The notes beneath the pieces are model-generated. The model was not told where the DNA came from and searched no databases. It worked only from the letters and a program-made list of their open reading frames with translations. From NCBI GenBank assembly GCA_001604135.1, contig LVAT01000016.1:1-64000 (forward strand): DNA of 64,000 nt. Direction: 5' to 3'. This DNA is from Clostridiales bacterium Firm_14. GTDB taxonomy: Bacteria > Bacillota > Clostridia > Saccharofermentanales > Saccharofermentanaceae. The translations under genes and the position numbers were made by a program. Every line of letters starts with the position of its first letter. Positions within the stretch are counted from its first letter, which is position 1. Shown here in pieces: positions 63,645 through 64,000 of this stretch.

Positions 63645-63665
63645 CTTAAATCTATCTTAAATCAT
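63645..63665. promoter_or_regulatory. 11-bp direct repeat before the secreted protein gene
   Basis: GATTTAAG (minus strand) occurs twice with an 11-bp period, overlapping the kinase stop and lying about 90-110 bp before the start of the secreted protein. It has the form of an OmpR-family site for the regulator that should lie beyond the window. Confidence 0.45.
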
Positions 63666-64000
63666 CTGCTTTTTAAGGCTTATCGTAAATTCCGTTCCTT
63701 TTCCCGTAACACTCTTTACATCGATCCTTCCGCCATGGAGCAGGACGATCTCTTTTGCGATGGCAAGGCCTAAGCCTGTCCCTTCCGTCTTTCCGGAACC
63801 GGTGCCCCTATAGTATCTGTCAAATATGTGAGGCATATCTTTTGCCGGCATTCCCTTGCCGTTGTCAGAGATGCGGATGATTATATTACCGTCATCTTCC
63901 GTAACTGATATCTTTACCTCAACATCTTTACCATTATGAACAAAAGCATTGCATATGATGTTTGTGATGCAGCGCTCCATGAGTTTTACGTCGATCTCAC
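63657..64000 (-). CDS. Sensor histidine kinase, C-terminal part (cut by window edge)
   Basis: This fragment of 114 codons is open to the end of the window; the ATG at 63980 is internal. It is the HATPase domain of a sensor kinase: N box RCITNIICNAFVHN, G1 ISDNGKGMP, F box HIFDRYYRG, G2 GTGLGLAIAKEI and the terminal GKGTEFTISL. It is complete as an ATPase. Its position upstream of the secreted protein and exporter, and the 11-bp repeats at 63645, suggest that it senses a peptide and controls this module. Confidence 0.92.
   Translation of the reverse strand, partial: EIDVKLMERCITNIICNAFVHNGKDVEVKISVTEDDGNIIIRISDNGKGMPAKDMPHIFDRYYRGTGSGKTEGTGLGLAIAKEIVLLHGGRIDVKSVTGKGTEFTISLKKQMI

Overview
The window looks like a chromosomal segment of an anaerobic Gram-positive Firmicute of class Clostridia. 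The evidence is a str operon (rpsL-rpsG-fusA-tuf), a biotin-dependent sodium-pumping decarboxylase operon, many lipoproteins with lipobox signal peptides, strong AGGAGG-type ribosome binding sites, and no outer-membrane genes. The family cannot be fixed from this sequence alone; a gut or rumen clostridium is a reasonable guess.

Layout. 1-1500: an Ala/Glu/Lys-rich coiled-coil protein. 1552-11682: four tandem, separately terminated paralogous lipoproteins, each a propeller-like N-terminal half joined to a solute-binding-like C-terminal half, with no permease nearby. 11882-16427: the str operon on the minus strand. 16700-20108: the Na+ decarboxylase operon on the plus strand. 20171-20770: a gene-free repeat region. 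20824-31864: mixed housekeeping genes (flotillin, hemolysin III family, permuted GH3 beta-glucosidase, MATE pump, fructose-bisphosphate aldolase, zinc-ribbon protein). 32046-38079: a protein of unknown function, a two-component system whose operon also carries a small membrane protein behind an RBS-masking hairpin, and a Fur/Zur-box-controlled metal ABC transporter. 38080-45968: radical SAM protein, NUDIX hydrolase, PPOX and Dabb proteins, and a TetR plus rifampicin-phosphotransferase-like pair. 46257-52958: three tandem lipoproteins derived from a peptidase-MA-like ancestor (only the third keeps HExxH), followed by a 1027-residue TIR-transmembrane-propeller protein. 53241-59912: DHH phosphoesterase, flavodoxin-MarR operon, methyltransferase with a structured leader, an unknown membrane protein and a degenerate 5'-nucleotidase. 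60118-64000: ABC-2 exporter, secreted small protein and a sensor kinase cut by the window edge, which together look like a peptide or bacteriocin-type module.

The most unusual signal is in the intergenic DNA. At least four loci (32787-32973, 45973-46090, 53089-53211, 57016-57211) carry sets of paired, inverted 5-9 bp words. Each locus has its own word (TACCTAC, CTATC, TCGTAC/TTGCAA, TGTATCT), but the geometry is shared: word pairs span 37-39 bp in three loci and 31 or 61 bp in the fourth, and the units repeat at about 51-53, 62 or 74-75 bp, close to whole helical turns. The interiors are largely unrelated. A further nested inverted repeat occurs twice (36311-36398 and 52983-53054), and two inverted, diverged copies of a GC-rich palindrome bracket 20186-20756. 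I cannot match these to a named repeat family. They may be REP/BIME-like families, or something new with a locus-specific sequence and a fixed architecture.
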